Numbered from the stretch's first letter, positions 36,633 through 48,739 are shown. The stretch is DNA of 64,000 bases from Apostichopus japonicus (GCF_037975245.1 NC_092565.1:5715999-5779998), one strand, 5' to 3'. The notes: generated by a model not told the origin, from the sequence alone. Made by a program: numbers and translations.

Positions 36633-39231
36633 GTAGAGGTTACTTACAACAACGATGACATGGCGTGGGTGTTATCTGTGGTACAGGACTATGCGTATTG
36701 ACTAAAGCACCTAAAGAAGCCATTCCAATCCCACAAGCAATGATCAAGCCACATTATCTATAGTAAAGAAAGGAAACATATGCAAATGACTAAAAGGAAA
36801 GAAAAATCAGTATATATATAATCATTCCCCCATGCATTATGTTATTATGTTTGGTTTCCACTGGAACAAAATGTGTCAAGATTCTTTTACCCCCCCCCCC
36901 ACACCATTTTTGATTGAAAATTAATTCCGAGTTTAGAAAGGCTAGGGTAACAGTACCTTTTGTCCGAAAACTATAAATATTGGAAAAGAGAAGACCCTGT
37001 CACTCCCCTGCCTGGGATTAAGAATCGATCCAAAGTCTACTCTTCCAACCAACTAACCACTTCACAAAACAGAACCTCTTTTCTGAAAAGGAAAAAAAAA
37101 ACACTTCAGATCGACCTGGGTGATCTTGCCGTACAAATACAACGTCACGATTAATACCATGGCAATTTCTTTACAGCGTTTCTGACCGTCATCATTCACT
37201 CTTCGATAACCACTTATAGGTTTGTTATATCAATATTCACATTTGGTTACATAACACTAATTAACTATCATACAGGACATAAATTCAACTTTTTATCTCA
37301 ATTTAAACTTTTTACGAACTTTGTATCATTTTACAGCCTTGCAGTTATACCTCGCCTCACCTTCCAAATTTTTTTTGAGTCCATTCAAGAACTAAAATTA
37401 AAAAAAGTATGTATAAAAAGTGACGTTTGTGCTCCAATGTAATAAGATTACGAACGAGTGGCTTTCTCTCGATCATGAAGGCAGTTTGTATATGTCAAAG
37501 AGCTGTAGTTATCATGATTTCTATCACTGTGACCTGGCCTCGAAACAGAAACAAAAGACAAACTTTCTCTTCACAACATGCATGATATTAACAACAATGC
37601 AAACATTCAGATAGGTTAAAAAAAATACAAATGAGAATAACATTTCAGGGAAATACACAAACCGAACTGACACGTGGTCCGGTTACGGAAACCCGGGCAT
37701 GCAAGAAGGAAGGAAGGAGCCTTTATGTGCGCCATTCTCATTCATATCTACACAAAATACTAACCGAGGAAATTGATACGACTCCAATGCTTAAAATCTG
37801 TTCCGACAAATACATGATATTATATACTATACAAAAAAAGTTACATTATGCGACTGGAGTAAATAGACCGTGTACGCTCTGCAATCCTGTTAGCCTAAAA
37901 TTTAACAGAAAAGTAAGGGGGGAAAAAATAAAGAGAGGGAGAAAACTTCCCCTGGAACATAATGCTGATCCAGTCTGAGGTTAATTTCACTATTTTACAA
38001 TAACCCAATAAACTTATATAACGGAAGCCAACAAAAAAACACAAAAAAATCCGGACTTTTTATACCGTTGACCTCTGCCCTGACTACTTCCCGTCGCAAA
38101 CAATCCTTCAAAGACAATAATAGAGACAATGATTATTTCCAAAACAGTTTAATTTGTTTTCTGTTTTTTAATAGCTGGCCTACTCTTTCACATTCACATT
38201 TTTCAATCTCTGCTATGTCATTAAATCAATCAAGTTACAATAATTGATGAAAACAGTTTTTAGAAAATGTTAGTTTTTGATATCATTTGATTATACATTT
38301 CTGCAATACCACTGTAGTTTAAAACTGACCATGTTTGAAGACATCCAATGTAAAGCAAGTTAACATATCATATCAATAAATCAATCAATCAATCAAAGGA
38401 AGACAATAATCATATTAATCAGTTACATCAGTACAGTTGTGACAAGTCAAGTTAGATCGTCGAGTCTATCCAGTGACACCAATAACTGTACTATATATCT
38501 CTACCAGAAACACTCCATAATGTCATGCAAGTCTCTTGTCTTTTTGATGAATATGAGAAATTGTAAGGTAAACTTAGTCTTATAGCACTGAAAATTTAAC
38601 TCAATAGGCATGAGTAATATAAACATTAATATTATACACTACATTAGAGTTTGTAAATAATATAATTGAAAGAGATATTGAATTAAAAAAAAATGGTTCC
38701 ATGGAGAGAGAAGAAAAAATGGTTTATTGATATTAACTCTGTTCATTTCACAGTTACAGCTTCCCAAATTTTTCTTTGTATCATCATAATGCCCTTTGTT
38801 CAAACCTCAAGAAACCTCCTACTACTAGATTCTGTAATATTTCTAGTAGTTATGTAAGCAACAACATTAACATTAATCTTTCTGAAATTTATCTATTGTC
38901 CGATACTCTACTTTAGGATAAATAGCATACCACATGGAGAATGGACAGGGCTTAAAAATGGCATTTCATTTAACTGTAAAATAGAACTTCCAATAACTTT
39001 GTTATATGTTGCATGCCAGTTCAAACATCTCCAGCATAAGACACTTGTTGAACATAACAAACCAGCAGAGTCATACAGAATCAGAGTGTAAATCAATTCA
39101 CGTTGTTACATTGCAAGATAACTTAGCCACACTCTTATAGTTTACACTCTCTTCAAATCTTTTATGTAATATCTCTCAATCCTGCCCGAGAAAGCACTGG
39201 GTGTTAAGTAAACCTTATTAAAACAATACCC
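36633..39231. other. Intergenic region 3' of SIL1
   Basis: No supported gene. The 115-codon plus-strand frame at 37631-37978 has no recognisable features. The DNA is AT-rich single-copy-looking sequence. Confidence 0.55.
38723..38728 (-). terminator. Candidate SIL1 polyadenylation signal
   Basis: AATAAA on the minus strand about 500 bp past the SIL1 stop codon. Use inferred from position only. Confidence 0.35.
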
Positions 39232-39517
39232 TCATGATGAAATGTGACTCAAGATATTATCGACTAACAATGAGAGTTCGTACATATATGATTCGTCCAC
39301 GTCTCCACTCTCTTCCTGAACTAAATGATCTAGATTTGCTTTCAGCGTGGAGAGTCTTTCGACGACTGTCAGATCTCGACTGAAACGTTGACAGGGCTCT
39401 AAGAGAAACTCCATAGCGTGTAGCACCTTCTCTTGCACGTCACCGTCTGGGACGTCGAGTAAAGTAGGAACCAGATGGCACCAGTCCTGATCCAGCATTC
39501 TGGACAGGAGGTCAACT
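39232..39517 (-). CDS. SIL1: SIL1 coding exon 7 (terminal)
   Basis: Acceptor CTCATAG|A, stop TGA at 39234-39232. VDLLSRMLDQDWCHLVPTLL, EKVLHAMEFLLEPCQRFSRD and LSTLKANLDHLV match the SIL1 C-terminal helices. Its good conservation downstream of the exon 5 stop argues that the stop is recent or an error. Confidence 0.93.
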
Positions 39518-42500
39518 CTATGAGAAGAGAAGGCGTTAAGATTTAAATGACTTTTTCACAAAATAACCGTGTACAGAGATATACATTTTCTTATCTACTA
39601 TAAAGAGGTGTAATAGTGATAGAATGTGTTTAGTCCTTTCTAGCAAGATCTTATCTAGAGATTGAATCTGAAGTAAGATCCTGTTAGGCTCAAACTTTCG
39701 GGATTTGTAACTTCTATAGATCTGTCATAAAATCTATTAAATATAAGTATTCCTATCTGATTTCTGATTTTTTTTTGTGTGTGCGTCTTTTCTTCATACT
39801 GTATTAATTCATGTTTTGAACAAACAAAATATACAAAAGAAGAGAGCTACAGATGAAAAGGGAGAAAAACAAATCAAGCTTGCAGTTAGTTAGAAAGGCT
39901 TACATGTTTCAACTGAGGTAACTGAGGGAAGCTATATTTTTAACCCTTCATATTATTTTGACGAAAATCAGTCGGGTCTTTATTGATCGTATAGGGCTCC
40001 TGGATGGCAAAACCAGTCAGGACTCAAACCAGAAAGGCCTTAATGCCCTCTAAGCACAAGTTTATAATTACAAAATTATGTTTTCAGATTATGGCTACTA
40101 AATTAATACAGCTTTTTGACAACAAGGCCAGTATTTTAAACTTGACCATAAATGATTTTTATCAGTGGTATAACTTGAAATTAGATAGAGGGAATTGGAG
40201 GGCGAGGGGTCGGGTGAGTCAGGCCACTTTTACGTACTGATGGTTTACATTATGTGCCAATTAGAGTGGCCACTCTCTGATTTTGGCTGGGGAGATTGTG
40301 ATATTAATCTCACCTTCCATATTGCTGTTTTCTCATCTGATGAACAGTGTCTTCTTCATCGTCATACTCAATAGTGTTAGACTGAAGGCAAAGAATAAAA
40401 CAAAAGCTGTCACTGTCATACTCATTAAGTCATTATGATGCACCATCGGAAGAGATGAATGTAAAGTGTATAATTAACTTGCCTCATTATTTACCATTAA
40501 ATTGTTTCTTTCTAATAGACAATGTATTACTTCGACTGCTCAATGTGAAACATACTTCGACTATAAGTATAAGTATTAATAAATGAGATATTATGTCAAC
40601 CGCTACAAGAATTAAGTGGCATACAAACCTTTTCGACTAGAAGGTCATGGAGTAAGGTCACGGCTTTGACTTTAAGAGTTACTCCACTTGAATCCGTCTC
40701 TCTAAATAGACCAGAGAAGGTGCTCAGTCCACCCAGGTCTAAAAACTTCAGCTGGGCTTACGGAAACATTCGTAGCAGGCTGGATATCGCGTACATGGCC
40801 TTTTTTCGTAGAGGGGCTGACGTAGATGTGCTTAACAGCTGTAGTAAAGACTGTAGTGCCCCTCCGTCGATAGCTTTAACCTGGACATGTGGATTGCTTT
40901 GAGAGACAAAATTAAATGTTAGATAGAATTAGAAATGAAAAAAAAAAAAAACAGGGTTATGTACTTGTAGGACCATTATAAGTTATGTACATTTTAACTT
41001 GACATTTTAACAAGAGGCACGAAAGTGTTCTTGTAAGCTGAATTTTGTGCTGGATCTCAACATCCTGTAATTCTTTATGTCCGAAAATAGATTTTGACGA
41101 CATACCTCTAATTTACTGAAGAAATCTCTCTTTCATCCACTACAGAGATTTTGTGTCCTACAAATTTAATATTTCAGTATATAGATATTGCTTGATTTAC
41201 TTTGCAAACCTTTTAGGTTGATGGCTTATCTTTTTAAGTTATTTTGTTTAAATGAAAGAAATCCTTAGATAACTGAAAGGTTTCATAAAATATTGCTGAA
41301 GGAAAACAATACTTAACTGGAATTTTTTTTTTTTAATTTTTTTTAACTTTTTTGTGTAAATTGGCTAGGTATATTTTTAAGAGAAATTTTTTTAAGCTAA
41401 AATTTCAATTGGCCACAGGACAAACACTTATGTCAAAATTGGCTTAATTTTCTTACAACTTGGGAAGTCACAAACCTTTGAACTGCAGAACCCAAGACAA
41501 ATGCAGCCTCTAACTTGATTTCATCTTGTGTACTATTCAGGGCATCAATGAGCAGCTGTAAGCCTCCTGTCGTTGCTAAGTCCTTAGCATTATCAATCTT
41601 TCCAAAGGAACGAAATGGAAGATAAAAAAGAGAAGAACATTTTAAAAGAGAGAAAATATAGAAAACAGGAACTACAATAAGACTTCACGTTTGTCCCATT
41701 GTATTGCTGACTCACCATGATTTATATGTAAAATAAAACTGTTAGCAAACTGCTTATCCACTAGAGACCCTGTGTAAGAGAATGTGTAAAAGTAAGTTGG
41801 CCTGACGTTTCGATCCTAGCAGGATCTTCTTCAGAGGCTAAATGACAACATAATTCATCTACTGGTAGTTAGAGAAAAATATTATATGATATTAAAATAT
41901 CAAAATAAAATAAAACTGCTGGCAAACTGCTTATCCACTAGAGAGCCTGTGTAAGAGAATGAGTAAAAGTAAGTTGGCCTGACATTTCGATCCTAGCAGG
42001 ATCTCTTCAGAGGCTAAATGACAAGCAACAGTAAATGACAAGTAACAGTTTGTCCCTTCTGTTACTGTTACTTGTCATTTAGCCTCTAAAGAAGATCCTG
42101 CTAGGATCGAAACGCCAGGCCAACTTACTTTTACACATGATTTATATGGTGAGAAATGTGGATGGGGGAGATGGCACCTCCCCCCCCCCCCACAGTTATA
42201 TATGCAACCCATTGTATCTAGTTGACATGATCTGGAAAGTATCATAGACTTGAGACTGACTGTTAGTAACATGAAAAAACCTGTTCTGATGGCAGAAAAT
42301 AGGGGAACAAATTTACATCCATCATAAACACAAAGTTTACAGAGAATTGCAAAGAGGAAGATAGAAGAAAATCCTACTCTTTTAGCAGTCTTCTTACATC
42401 CTCTCAAATCTCTGCAAGGGGGCTGTCAAGGTCACCCACCAATATGTTAGAGTTAAAGCATGATATGGAGGGGGGGGGGGTCACAGACTCACAGACAGAA

Positions 42501-45500
42501 TTATCGTTGTATATCCTGCTTAAAAACTTCTGTAATCAGTCGCCATAACCACCAATGACACACAAGTAGACAAGAGACTTTTATAGTTTAGTCCAGTATA
42601 AAGTACTCAGTGAGAACTGCACCTGCAACATTGCAGCAGTGTTGCACGAGCAAGAGAGGGTGCATGGAATTTATATTAATTCTCCTTAAAGCCTGCTGCA
42701 GGATTTAAGTACTTGTCGTTGCTATGCAATCTACTTAATCAAGTAGATTCTTTCATCATCGACCCAAATACCTACCTGATGTACGTAATACTCCAAGTCA
42801 CGTAACGCCAAAGTCTTATCTTCCAACGTGGATTCCGTACTGTTGTACGTTTGTATCAGCTTGGTCATGACCTCCAGGTCAGTCTCAACATGTAAATTCA
42901 TAGCCTCATAGTCTTTCTTCAAATCTTCAATGGATCGGAAACTTTCTCGCAATTTTTTCTTAGCCTGATGATCAGAAAATGAAAAAAGCAGCCCTTTTAA
43001 TCACAATCCGCAAATTTCCACCAGAACACCCACTTGGGGTGTTAATTATCGTAATAGTCTGCTTCATAGCAGGCTATTGCCAGTTAGTTTCTTAAAAAGA
43101 GAAACAACAACAACAAATATTCTGCATCAAAATGGACAAATGGACTGAATTTTGTTTCTAACATGATATGCTTAATGCATTTGCCACCAGAATCTCTATT
43201 TTTCCATTTGATATTAATAGTGTTTTCATTCCATTCCCATGCTACAATTACTTTTAAGCCATAAAGGGGCAGGTCCAAGCTATTGTATCCCTAGAAGCCA
43301 AATTTCAAACTTTACTGAAACACCCTAAATGTGGTGTCATGTTAAAGCTGAATTATTGAAGTTTCAGATTTTCATAATTTTTTTGAATTTTTTTACCTAT
43401 TCAAACAATTACAGCCAGCTAATTTGCATAAATTCAAATTGCAGTGTGACGTACGGGACATTTGGAATCCTATTTCACTGCCAGCAATATGAACTTATTG
43501 AATATAAGTTATGTGGGACATAATGCACCCTTCCTTCCAATAATTTTGACATATTATGTTTGGGGGTTCATCAATTAAATATGCTAATTAGCTAGTGTCC
43601 AAATACTGATGTCCCGTACGTCACAATTTTCAGCACTTTTTTCAAGTTTTGATATGGAGGAACAATTTTTTTTTTGTGATATTCTATAAAGTTCTAATTA
43701 AGAACATTGCTCAACAATATCCATCCCAAAAAAATTGAAATAATATTCACTGCAAATCTAATTATCAAATTTAAAAATGTGACGTACGGGACAAAATGTG
43801 ACGTACGGGACATAGTGTGGTGGAAACCCTGTATAATAAACATGCATGGGCTCCAATGGAGACCACTACTGGAAACCTTCCAATGCTTACAAGTTTATTT
43901 TGTTGAAAGCTGGTAGTTGCAACTTATAATCTCTGCATGCCTGAAGAGCACATCATGGCACCATATAAACTATTGACTGATGACCACCAACAGCCCGGGT
44001 GTTGTTTGACTATTGGGAAGTCAATTGTGCGTGTGGGGGATACAGAATCATCTACGATGCTATTCAACATTGACATTGAATGAGGACGACTTCAAGAATG
44101 TTGAGTTTGCATTTCAAAATTTCGTAGGCCTATTGTGAAGTGTGACTATGATAATGTGCAACTATGTTCTTGTTTCCTGAACTTAGATAGTTGACATTGA
44201 GATTTTTAGTTACAAGTGTAGAGTTTCGCTCGCCCAATTTTTGCATAGGACAATCACTCATGAGTTTGTTCAATAACCAGTATTAGGTCTATAGAGTTTT
44301 CTTTGTTGAACTATGTAGTTTCATAGATGGACATTACGTGGCATTACTGTGGACATTTTGGTATGTTTTGAATGGGATGGATCATATTTCAACTTCAGGG
44401 TCATTAGTGGGGAGTATGATACAGTGTTGTACAGTATACATACCAAAACAGTTTTGCACCAAAACTTTGCATCTTGAATCATTTGTGGTCTAACCAAGCA
44501 AGAATTGATGTTCTGATTATTTGGTCTGGTAACCAGTATTAGGTCTATAGAGTTTTCTTTGTTGTACTAGTTTCATAGATGGACATTACGTGGCATTACT
44601 GTGGACATTTTGGTATATTTTGAATGGGATGGATCATATTTCAACTTCAGGGTCAATAGTGGGGAGTATGATACAGTGTTGTACAGTATACATACCAAAA
44701 CAGTTTTGCACCAAAACTTTGCATCTTGAATCATTTGTGGATAACAAAGCAAGAATTGATGTTCTGACTATTTGGTCTGGTAACCAGTATTAGGTCTATA
44801 GAGTTTTCTTTGTTGTACTAGTTTCATAGATGGACATTACGTGGCATTACTGTGGACAGTTTGGTATATTTGAATGGGATGGATCATATTTCAACTTCAG
44901 GGTCAATAGTGGGGAGTATGATACAGTGTTATACAGTATACATACCAACACAGTTTTGCACCAAAACTTTGCATCTTGAATCATTTGTGGTCTAAAAAAG
45001 CTAGAATTGATGTTATGAGTATTTGATGTATGTGTAGAGTAGATTAATACTTTACGCATTCCATGTTTTATGTGGAATGATCTCACAAGTACAGTCACTG
45101 CTCTTTTCCATATCCCAGAAAGAAGGAAATATGGCATGAAATTACCAATGACATTGTTCTGGCATATCCAAATTAATGTTTTTATGTAGAAATCAGCTTG
45201 TTATGGTATATTCAGGAATAAAAATATGAGTTTATATAGTCAATTTGTATATGGACAAATTGTCCCGTACTTCACATGTCCCGTACGTCACAGGACAATT
45301 TTCATTTGTGTAACCACTCTACTGGAATGGCTTCATATTTTTTTCTAATATGTTACAGCTTAGCCCTTGGAAGGTTAGGCTATTCACTAGTTATAACAGC
45401 TTGATCACTGCCCTCCTAATTTCAGAGCGGTTTCAGCTTTGCTCTTTAGTAAAAAAAACACAAAATTCTCTGGTCCCGTACGTCACACTGTACATTAATT

Positions 45501-47544
45501 AAGATGGGACCTAATTAAAGCAAGTGTAGGAAATTTTCATGAGTTTGTAATAAAGTAGCAGCAATAACAAATATGAAAACCTGAAAAAGTTTCTGGAAAA
45601 TAGATTTTATATAACTTTTAGACAAATTTATGTCTCTGAAATGTCCCGTACGTCACAGTGCAAATAGCTTGGACCTGCCCTCAGATGGTGCAATCAATCA
45701 ATTACCATTCTAATTATTTAAATTACAATATGACAATATCCACAGAGATTCTCACTTAAATGCAGAAATCAGCTAGGCCTGCTATGAAGTCCTTGCAGGC
45801 TACAGTAAACTGCTGGTAATTCATTTGGAAAACAAACAACTTTTTAAGGAAGCAGGTATCTTGTGTTACAAACACTCAAAAAGATAATTAACTGCTTTAA
45901 ACTGCCAATAGTTTAAGTGTGTTCACGTCTTCTAAATTGAGGAGAAATTTTACACGAGCAGCATAAAACTGTGGCATTAGACTTACTGCCTCATCCTCGA
46001 CATCGTCTTTATTTGCTCTGAAGTGTTTCATAGCCTTCTTCAATTCCTCGTGAGTAAAATATTTTTCCTTTGCATGGACGATTCCTTCCTTGTCTCCTTC
46101 TTTCCAATATTTGAAAGTGTCTGATACTTCCTGATCAAGTCCTTCTTCACAATCAGCCTGCTTAACCTCCTCACTCTGATCCAGTTTTTCATCTTGTGAT
46201 TGTTCCTCCTGAGTGGTCTCATCTTCATCCAGTAGCTTAGCTTCTCTAACGCCAGTCGTTAAATCCATTCTTACGTGGAGTCCTGCTGGAATAGCTTGTC
46301 CTGTAGAGTTTGAAATAAAGAACACAAGTCTAGCCATTGTATATAATGTTTTGTTAAATCTAAATAAGTAAGCCATGTCATTCATTCAGTTTATCTCCAC
46401 ATGCTTGTTATGAAATCTGAATTAAACAAAAAAAATGTCTGTAACAGTAATGTTAGGAACTTGACCATATCCTGAAATATCTTAATATTGTGTAGGCCTA
46501 TATCCTTTGCAATAGTTGCTTTATATACACACATTAATGTTGTGAATAAGTCTGTTTTTTTTTTTGTAAACAGATAAGATGTAAAGTCACCCATTCTAGT
46601 GCCAGAGCATTCTCAGCTGGGTGGATGGCAGGGGAAAGGAGGGAGATGGGGGTAAGAGGAAAGGAGGAAGAGAGGACCTGTAGGGGAGTCAGGTTATTTC
46701 ATAGTAATGCCCCCATATCAGACACTGCAACTGGGTGTAAGAAATAGGATAAGCCTACATCATCTCATCTCAAATTATTTCAACTAAAATCTTAAACAGT
46801 ACATTAACCCAACCATCATTTTTAAGCATATATAACACAGATCTTTATGAAGAACAGCTATCCAACAGTGGAGAAACAGTCTTGTTCCATTTGGGAGATA
46901 TCCTAGACATTTAAAAGTTGTGTCTGGGAGCTCCTTTTTTTTTCTTATTATTTTCCTTATTATGTTTTTCTTCATATTTTCAAGGCAAGTAGAATGGTTG
47001 ACACCGACAGGAATGCCGTCATTACATAATGTAAAGAGCTTCAATACAGTAGCTAAGATTCAACATTTGCAATGCTGATTTCAATACAGAAAATAAACAT
47101 TGTAATATAAAGAAAAATGTAAAAAGGTGGAGCACATGTTATTTAATGATTTTTCATATCTAGATTTGAGTCTTGAACAGTCTTGCATTGTCAAGCAACA
47201 TGAAATTGATCTCCCAAATGGATATAAGATTTTCTTTAGCTGTTTAGGGAAGTTTTTAATGACAGTTTTCTCTATCACATAGATCAATAATGATGGTTAG
47301 GTTTGTGTCTCCTTTAAACTACTTTACCTCGTTTGACAACTTGCCACTCATTAGTTGGCTGGAAGATGTCAGTGATCACCTCATAATCCTCCTCCACCTC
47401 TGTCGATATTTCACCATCTTCTTCACTAGAGTCAACAACAATTATATCCGTTGATTCTTTGCCATGGACATTTATGTAGCAAGATATCAGGAACAGGATG
47501 AGGGTAGCAGAGTGAAACAGCGTTAGTTTCTTCTTCAAATCCAT
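39232..47544 (-). CDS. SIL1: SIL1 nucleotide exchange factor for BiP (7 coding exons; in-frame TAA at codon 327)
   Basis: SIL1 is an ER-lumen armadillo-like protein that releases ADP from the Hsp70 BiP (HSPA5). Coding exons are 47328-47544, 45987-46300, 42776-42964, 41476-41597, 40629-40896, 40314-40381 and 39232-39517. All join in phase over GT-AG introns to 488 codons (human 461 aa). Residues 1-28 form a signal peptide (LKKKLTL, then a hydrophobic core and CYINVHG). Then come an acidic linker, FQPTNEWQVV (human FHPTHEWQAL), HVRMDLTTGVREAKL, LRDLEYYVHQ, DLATTGGLQLLIDALNST and KVLHAMEFLL, all family landmarks. The oddity is CCG TAA GCC at 40763-40755, where relatives have a Pro-Tyr-Ala. The frame then continues with AQLKFLDLGGL. 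The C-terminus SHISS lacks a KDEL-like tail. It may be a nonsense allele, a base error or an early pseudogene. Confidence 0.93.
40314..40381 (-). CDS. SIL1: SIL1 coding exon 6
   Basis: A 68-nt exon with acceptor CCTTCAG|TCT and donor GGAAG|GTGAG. It encodes the acidic linker SNTIEYDDEEDTVHQMRKQQ, matching the linker position before the last helices. Phase 2 out. Confidence 0.8.
40629..40896 (-). CDS. SIL1: SIL1 coding exon 5 with in-frame stop
   Basis: Acceptor CTCAAAG|C and donor AAG|GTTTGT. It encodes NPHVQVKAIDGGALQSLL, KKAMYAISSLLRMFP, then TAA at 40760-40758, then AQLKFLDLGGL and VKAVTLLHDLLVEK in the same frame. Relatives have Tyr at the stop position. No indel or alternative splice resolves it simply. 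Confidence 0.9.
41476..41597 (-). CDS. SIL1: SIL1 coding exon 4
   Basis: Acceptor GGAAAG|ATT (a weak polypyrimidine tract) and donor CAAAG|GTTTGT. It encodes IDNAKDLATTGGLQLLIDAL and EAAFVLGSAVQ, the first armadillo-like repeats. Phase 2 out. Confidence 0.9.
41799..41838 (-). ncRNA. Hammerhead ribozyme motif, Penelope type, copy 1
   Basis: The minus strand carries the whole type I hammerhead core: stem I GCCU/AGGC, CUGAAGA, stem II GAUCC with loop UGCUA and GGAUC, then GAAA and the cleavage triplet GUC. Stem III would be only AC/GU with no loop. This is the form described for hammerheads of Penelope-like retroelements, which are thought to act as dimers. The core residues are intact. Confidence 0.78.
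41976..42014 (-). ncRNA. Hammerhead ribozyme motif, copy 2
   Basis: A direct duplicate about 177 bp from copy 1. CUGAAGA, stem II GAUCC/GGAUC, GAAA and GUC are present. One base between CUGAAGA and stem II is lost, and the base after GAAA is U. Activity is less certain than for copy 1. Confidence 0.65.
42082..42120 (+). ncRNA. Hammerhead ribozyme motif, copy 3 (inverted, mutated)
   Basis: Opposite orientation to copies 1 and 2, forming a large palindrome with copy 2. The invariant G of CUGA is A (CUAAAGA) and the cleavage triplet is GCC, so it should be inactive. Stem II is unchanged. Confidence 0.65.
42776..42964 (-). CDS. SIL1: SIL1 coding exon 3
   Basis: Acceptor TCATCAG|GCT and donor CAG|GTAGGT, 63 codons, phase 0. 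FRSIEDLKKDYEAMNLHVET and LRDLEYYVHQ are close to the human protein. Confidence 0.94.
43266..45681. mobile_element. 2.4-kb TIR element with reiterated TGACGTACGGGACA motif
   Basis: Left terminus GGGGCAGGTCCAAGCTATT (from about 43266) and right terminus AATAGCTTGGACCTGCCC (to about 45681) are inverted. Inside, TGACGTACGGGACA or its complement occurs at about 43446, 43611, 43781, 43799, 45263 (one mismatch), 45280, 45474 and 45643, clustered toward both ends. The centre holds three about 253-bp tandem units. There is no convincing transposase frame. It lies in SIL1 intron 2 and is probably non-autonomous. Confidence 0.85.
44276..45025 (+). repeat. Three tandem units of about 251-256 bp
   Basis: ACCAGTATTAGGTCTATAGA starts at 44276, 44532 and 44783, each followed by the same 220 bp including TGGACATTACGTGGCATTAC and GTATGATACAGTGTT. 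The units differ by a few percent and sit in the middle of the 2.4-kb TIR element. Confidence 0.93.
45987..46300 (-). CDS. SIL1: SIL1 coding exon 2
   Basis: Acceptor CTCTACAG|GA and donor GCA|GTAAGT. It encodes QAIPAGLHVRMDLTTGVREA and a long Glu/Asp/Gln-rich stretch, then YFTHEELKKAMKHF as in SIL1. Phase 1 in, 0 out. Confidence 0.93.
47328..47544 (-). CDS. SIL1: SIL1 coding exon 1
   Basis: ATG at 47544. Signal peptide with hydrophobic stretch SATLILFLISCYINV, an acidic segment VDSSEEDGEISTEVEEDYE, then FQPTNEWQVVKR. Donor CGAG|GTAAAG, phase 1. Confidence 0.92.
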
Positions 47545-48133
47545 GACCTTTGTTTCTGGAAAGATTTAAAAAGGTTTAAAATATTTTACTGTTTGGAGTC
47601 TTATAATAATTATATGTTGAACAACTATTAAAAGAAATGTTCCGAAATTATTTGTCGCAATAGTAGATTTCGTTGCAAAGTTAGAAAGCTCATCTTCTTA
47701 GCCAGCTACACTGGCTGTTTTGTCCACCTTAAAAAAATCACTTGGCAACATAACCAATGATGTATTCCGACACTTTTCATAAAAAATTTACAGTATCATT
47801 CTTCAAACAATTCTATTACATCTGTCAAGTCATTTATCATGAAATTTGCTATTGATTTGATTGATTGTGAGGCCAATGTTTTGAAAGGGGTAGTTTTAAG
47901 TTAACAAGATGAGTGGTATTCTGCAGTTACTCTTCTTATTCCTATACAATGTGTATAAGTTGTATTAAAAAAGGATATTAATTCTAACTTAAAGGCATTG
48001 AAGACTCGCTCCAAACCGCATGCGGCCATCTGAAAAAGTTAACTTTCCGTTGCTTGCAAGTGACGTTTTGTTCGTGTCGCTACAAAATGCAGACAGTACA
48101 GTAATGAAAATTATGAAACGTGATACCTTGTTA

Positions 48134-48644
48134 CAGACCTGTCAACCTGTTTGACCCCAAAATAGGGAGAATAACATTTTTCAGGGCCATAAAATAGGGA
48201 GATCAAGGGGAAAATAGGGGGGTTGGTAATTTTCAACTGAAATGATATAAATACTCCTAAATAAGTATAGTAAATGCAATACAGTGAGAGAATCATCCAA
48301 TCAGTGTTTCTGGTTTAGTTTACAGCAGCTCGCTTCGCTTTCTACAGGGTTTCTTTAGTAGGCTTTCATTTGAAACAGGGAACAGTGGACTCTCGGTACT
48401 GTGACTTCATGGCTAGTATGCTAGATAGAGTCCCATCAAGCATGAGACTTGACCAACTGTCTGTCTTGTTCTTGCGAACTACACTGAATAGCCTTTCCTG
48501 TTCAGCGTAGGACTAATTGTTGGGTATTTTCAGAAATGTTGCAATGATGAAACATTAAAAAACCGGGAGAATAGAATATGAAACCGGGAGATTCAGGTAA
48601 AAACCAGGAGTCTCCCGGTAAAATCGGGAGAGTTGACGGGTCTG
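48134..48644. mobile_element. Nested TIR transposon 1 (511 bp)
   Basis: Termini CAGACCTGTCAACC and, inward from the right, CAGACCCGTCAACT. The target duplication TTGTTA flanks it at 48128-48133 and 48645-48650. MITE copy 1 shows the empty site ACCTTGTTATCTT. The inside has repeated AAAATAGGGAGA and ACCGGGAGA-type words. CAGACC-type ends suggest hAT-like origin, though a 6-bp duplication is atypical. Confidence 0.88.
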
Positions 48645-48739
48645 TTGTTATCTTTAGCTGGACCTGAGATGTCCATCGCTGTATTGTTTGTACACTGTGC
48701 TGTGGGTATTGACCGCAGCTGTATGGACTGACAATACAC

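Larger units (their letters stand above)
41740..42140. mobile_element. Penelope-like retroelement terminal fragments
   Basis: Two direct copies of a block starting GCAAACTGCTTATCCACTAG and running through GTAAAAGTAAGTTGGCCTGA, followed by an inverted partial copy, surround the three hammerhead motifs in SIL1 intron 3. No reverse-transcriptase frame remains. Assignment rests on the ribozyme type. Confidence 0.6.

Noticed and set aside
37631-37978. 115-codon plus-strand frame
   Set aside because: Composition is like the surrounding DNA, with no family resemblance.
43247-45702. CAATTAC on both sides of the 2.4-kb element as a target duplication
   Set aside because: The two copies are not adjacent to the inverted termini, so the match is probably chance.
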